Below are positions 63,301 through 64,000 of a DNA stretch of 64,000 nucleotides, in pieces. Origin of the DNA: Symbiodinium natans. Taxonomy: Eukaryota; Sar; Dinophyceae; Suessiales; Symbiodiniaceae. The stretch covers positions 90,048 through 154,047 of the forward strand of contig CAJNDS010000381.1 in NCBI GenBank assembly GCA_905221605.1. The letters run 5' to 3'. The first letter of the stretch is position 1. Each line of letters starts with the position of its first letter. A model generated the notes under the pieces. It searched no databases, was not told the DNA's origin, and worked only from the letters and a program-made list of their open reading frames with translations. Position numbers and translations under genes: made by a program.

Positions 63301-64000
63301 TGTATTGAATGGCCTAGCGCCACGAGCCGGCACCAAACCCTAATTTGAAAATCATCATATATCACAGAATCGTTCAATCTAATCGTTTTACTACTTCAAA
63401 AGACATGAATATTATGGATTAGTATATTTTTCTGAATGGTACATATTCTTTGACAATAGAGGTTCGGTTTAATTCATAAAAGAAAAAGGTTATGTAGGTT
63501 TGATATTTTAATGTGTGATATATTTTTATTTCATTGATCGATTATTTTGAAATAACTAGAAAAATCAAATTTAGTTTTGAATAATTTCTAAACTTTCTTA
63601 ATTCGATAAATTTGAAATTCATTTTGAGGGGTTGTTGCATTATTTAATATTATGATTGGTATTGAATTTTCATATTTATTATTACTTATTATGGAAGGGT
63701 ATGGTTATGATGAATAAATGGAAAATATGAAATTTTGTTTCTTCTTATATGGTGTTTACGTGGTATAGAAGAAGAAAAAATTGAATTTTTTTGGGTGGGG
63801 GCGTGGTCAGCGGGGTAGAGTGGGGGGTCGGGGTATAAGGGGGTGAGGGTGAGGGGGGGATTAGGGACAAGAGTCTTAGACGTAGATTTTTTTTTTTCGA
63901 TCGGTATATTGGATTTATAACCATATGAAAAGAAATAAAAGAGTATTTTTGGCGGGGGGGGGATGGGGGGGAGACGATAATTATTATATATATTTATATT
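63301..64000. repeat. AT-rich tract with G-runs, cut by window end
   Basis: Composition changes sharply to A/T-rich DNA with TTTATTATT words, then G-rich blocks (63795-63860, 63950-63975). It resembles the AT-rich interior of element A (6311-7650) in mixing AT-rich DNA with G runs, so it may be the start of a similar element. No coding sequence. Confidence 0.5.

Overview
This window looks like nuclear DNA of a dinoflagellate, most likely Symbiodiniaceae-like. Four things point there: genes cut into 22-87 nt exons by introns with GC, GT or GA donors and AG acceptors (often AG|G); a tyrosine-recombinase retroelement of the Ngaro/DIRS group; a very repeat-rich, gene-sparse layout with most recognisable genes on one strand; and degenerate TTTAGGG-like tracts. 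This is inference from features; no rRNA, organelle gene or spliced-leader gene was seen to settle it.

Layout. 1-5.3 kb: sparse, with one PHD-finger-like exon and one anonymous exon. 5.35-9.73 kb: two adjacent ~2 kb non-coding elements, each bounded by inverted TATA/poly-C termini and filled with satellite (68-bp hairpin units; a ~350-bp tandem repeat with telomere-like runs). 11.97-13.59 kb: a 35-bp minisatellite. 14.96-30.66 kb: one histidyl-tRNA synthetase gene that can be assembled from 30 microexons (about 450 codons over 15.7 kb), including a 7.5 kb intron that holds satellite and what looks like a nested EF-hand gene. 31.1-31.7 kb: a minus-strand gene of unknown function. 32.51-38.87 kb: a nearly complete Ngaro-like retrotransposon with split direct repeats (A1-ORFs-B1A2-B2) and order tyrosine recombinase, Gag-like, RT-RNase H. 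38.9-56.8 kb: scattered exon-like segments, a J-domain (DnaJ) gene at 43.8-44.8 kb, simple repeats. 57.04-59.52 kb: an intronless 825-residue fusion of a PhnD/SsuA-type substrate-binding domain and a flavin-containing monooxygenase. 59.6-61.4 kb: coding-like segments on the minus strand. 61.85-62.45 kb: a two-exon flavodoxin-fold oxidoreductase. 63.3-64 kb: AT-rich DNA.

How the parts relate. The retroelement proteins form one replication system (capsid-like protein, reverse transcriptase/RNase H, recombinase for integrating a circular DNA copy). HisRS charges tRNA-His; the J protein probably works with Hsp70 in mitochondria. The monooxygenase fusion and the flavodoxin-like reductase lie on the same strand 2.3 kb apart and both are flavoproteins; a functional link is possible but only inferred.

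Most long reading frames elsewhere are shadows of repeats. Exon models were made by eye from protein-family conservation and reading-phase agreement; they need transcript support.
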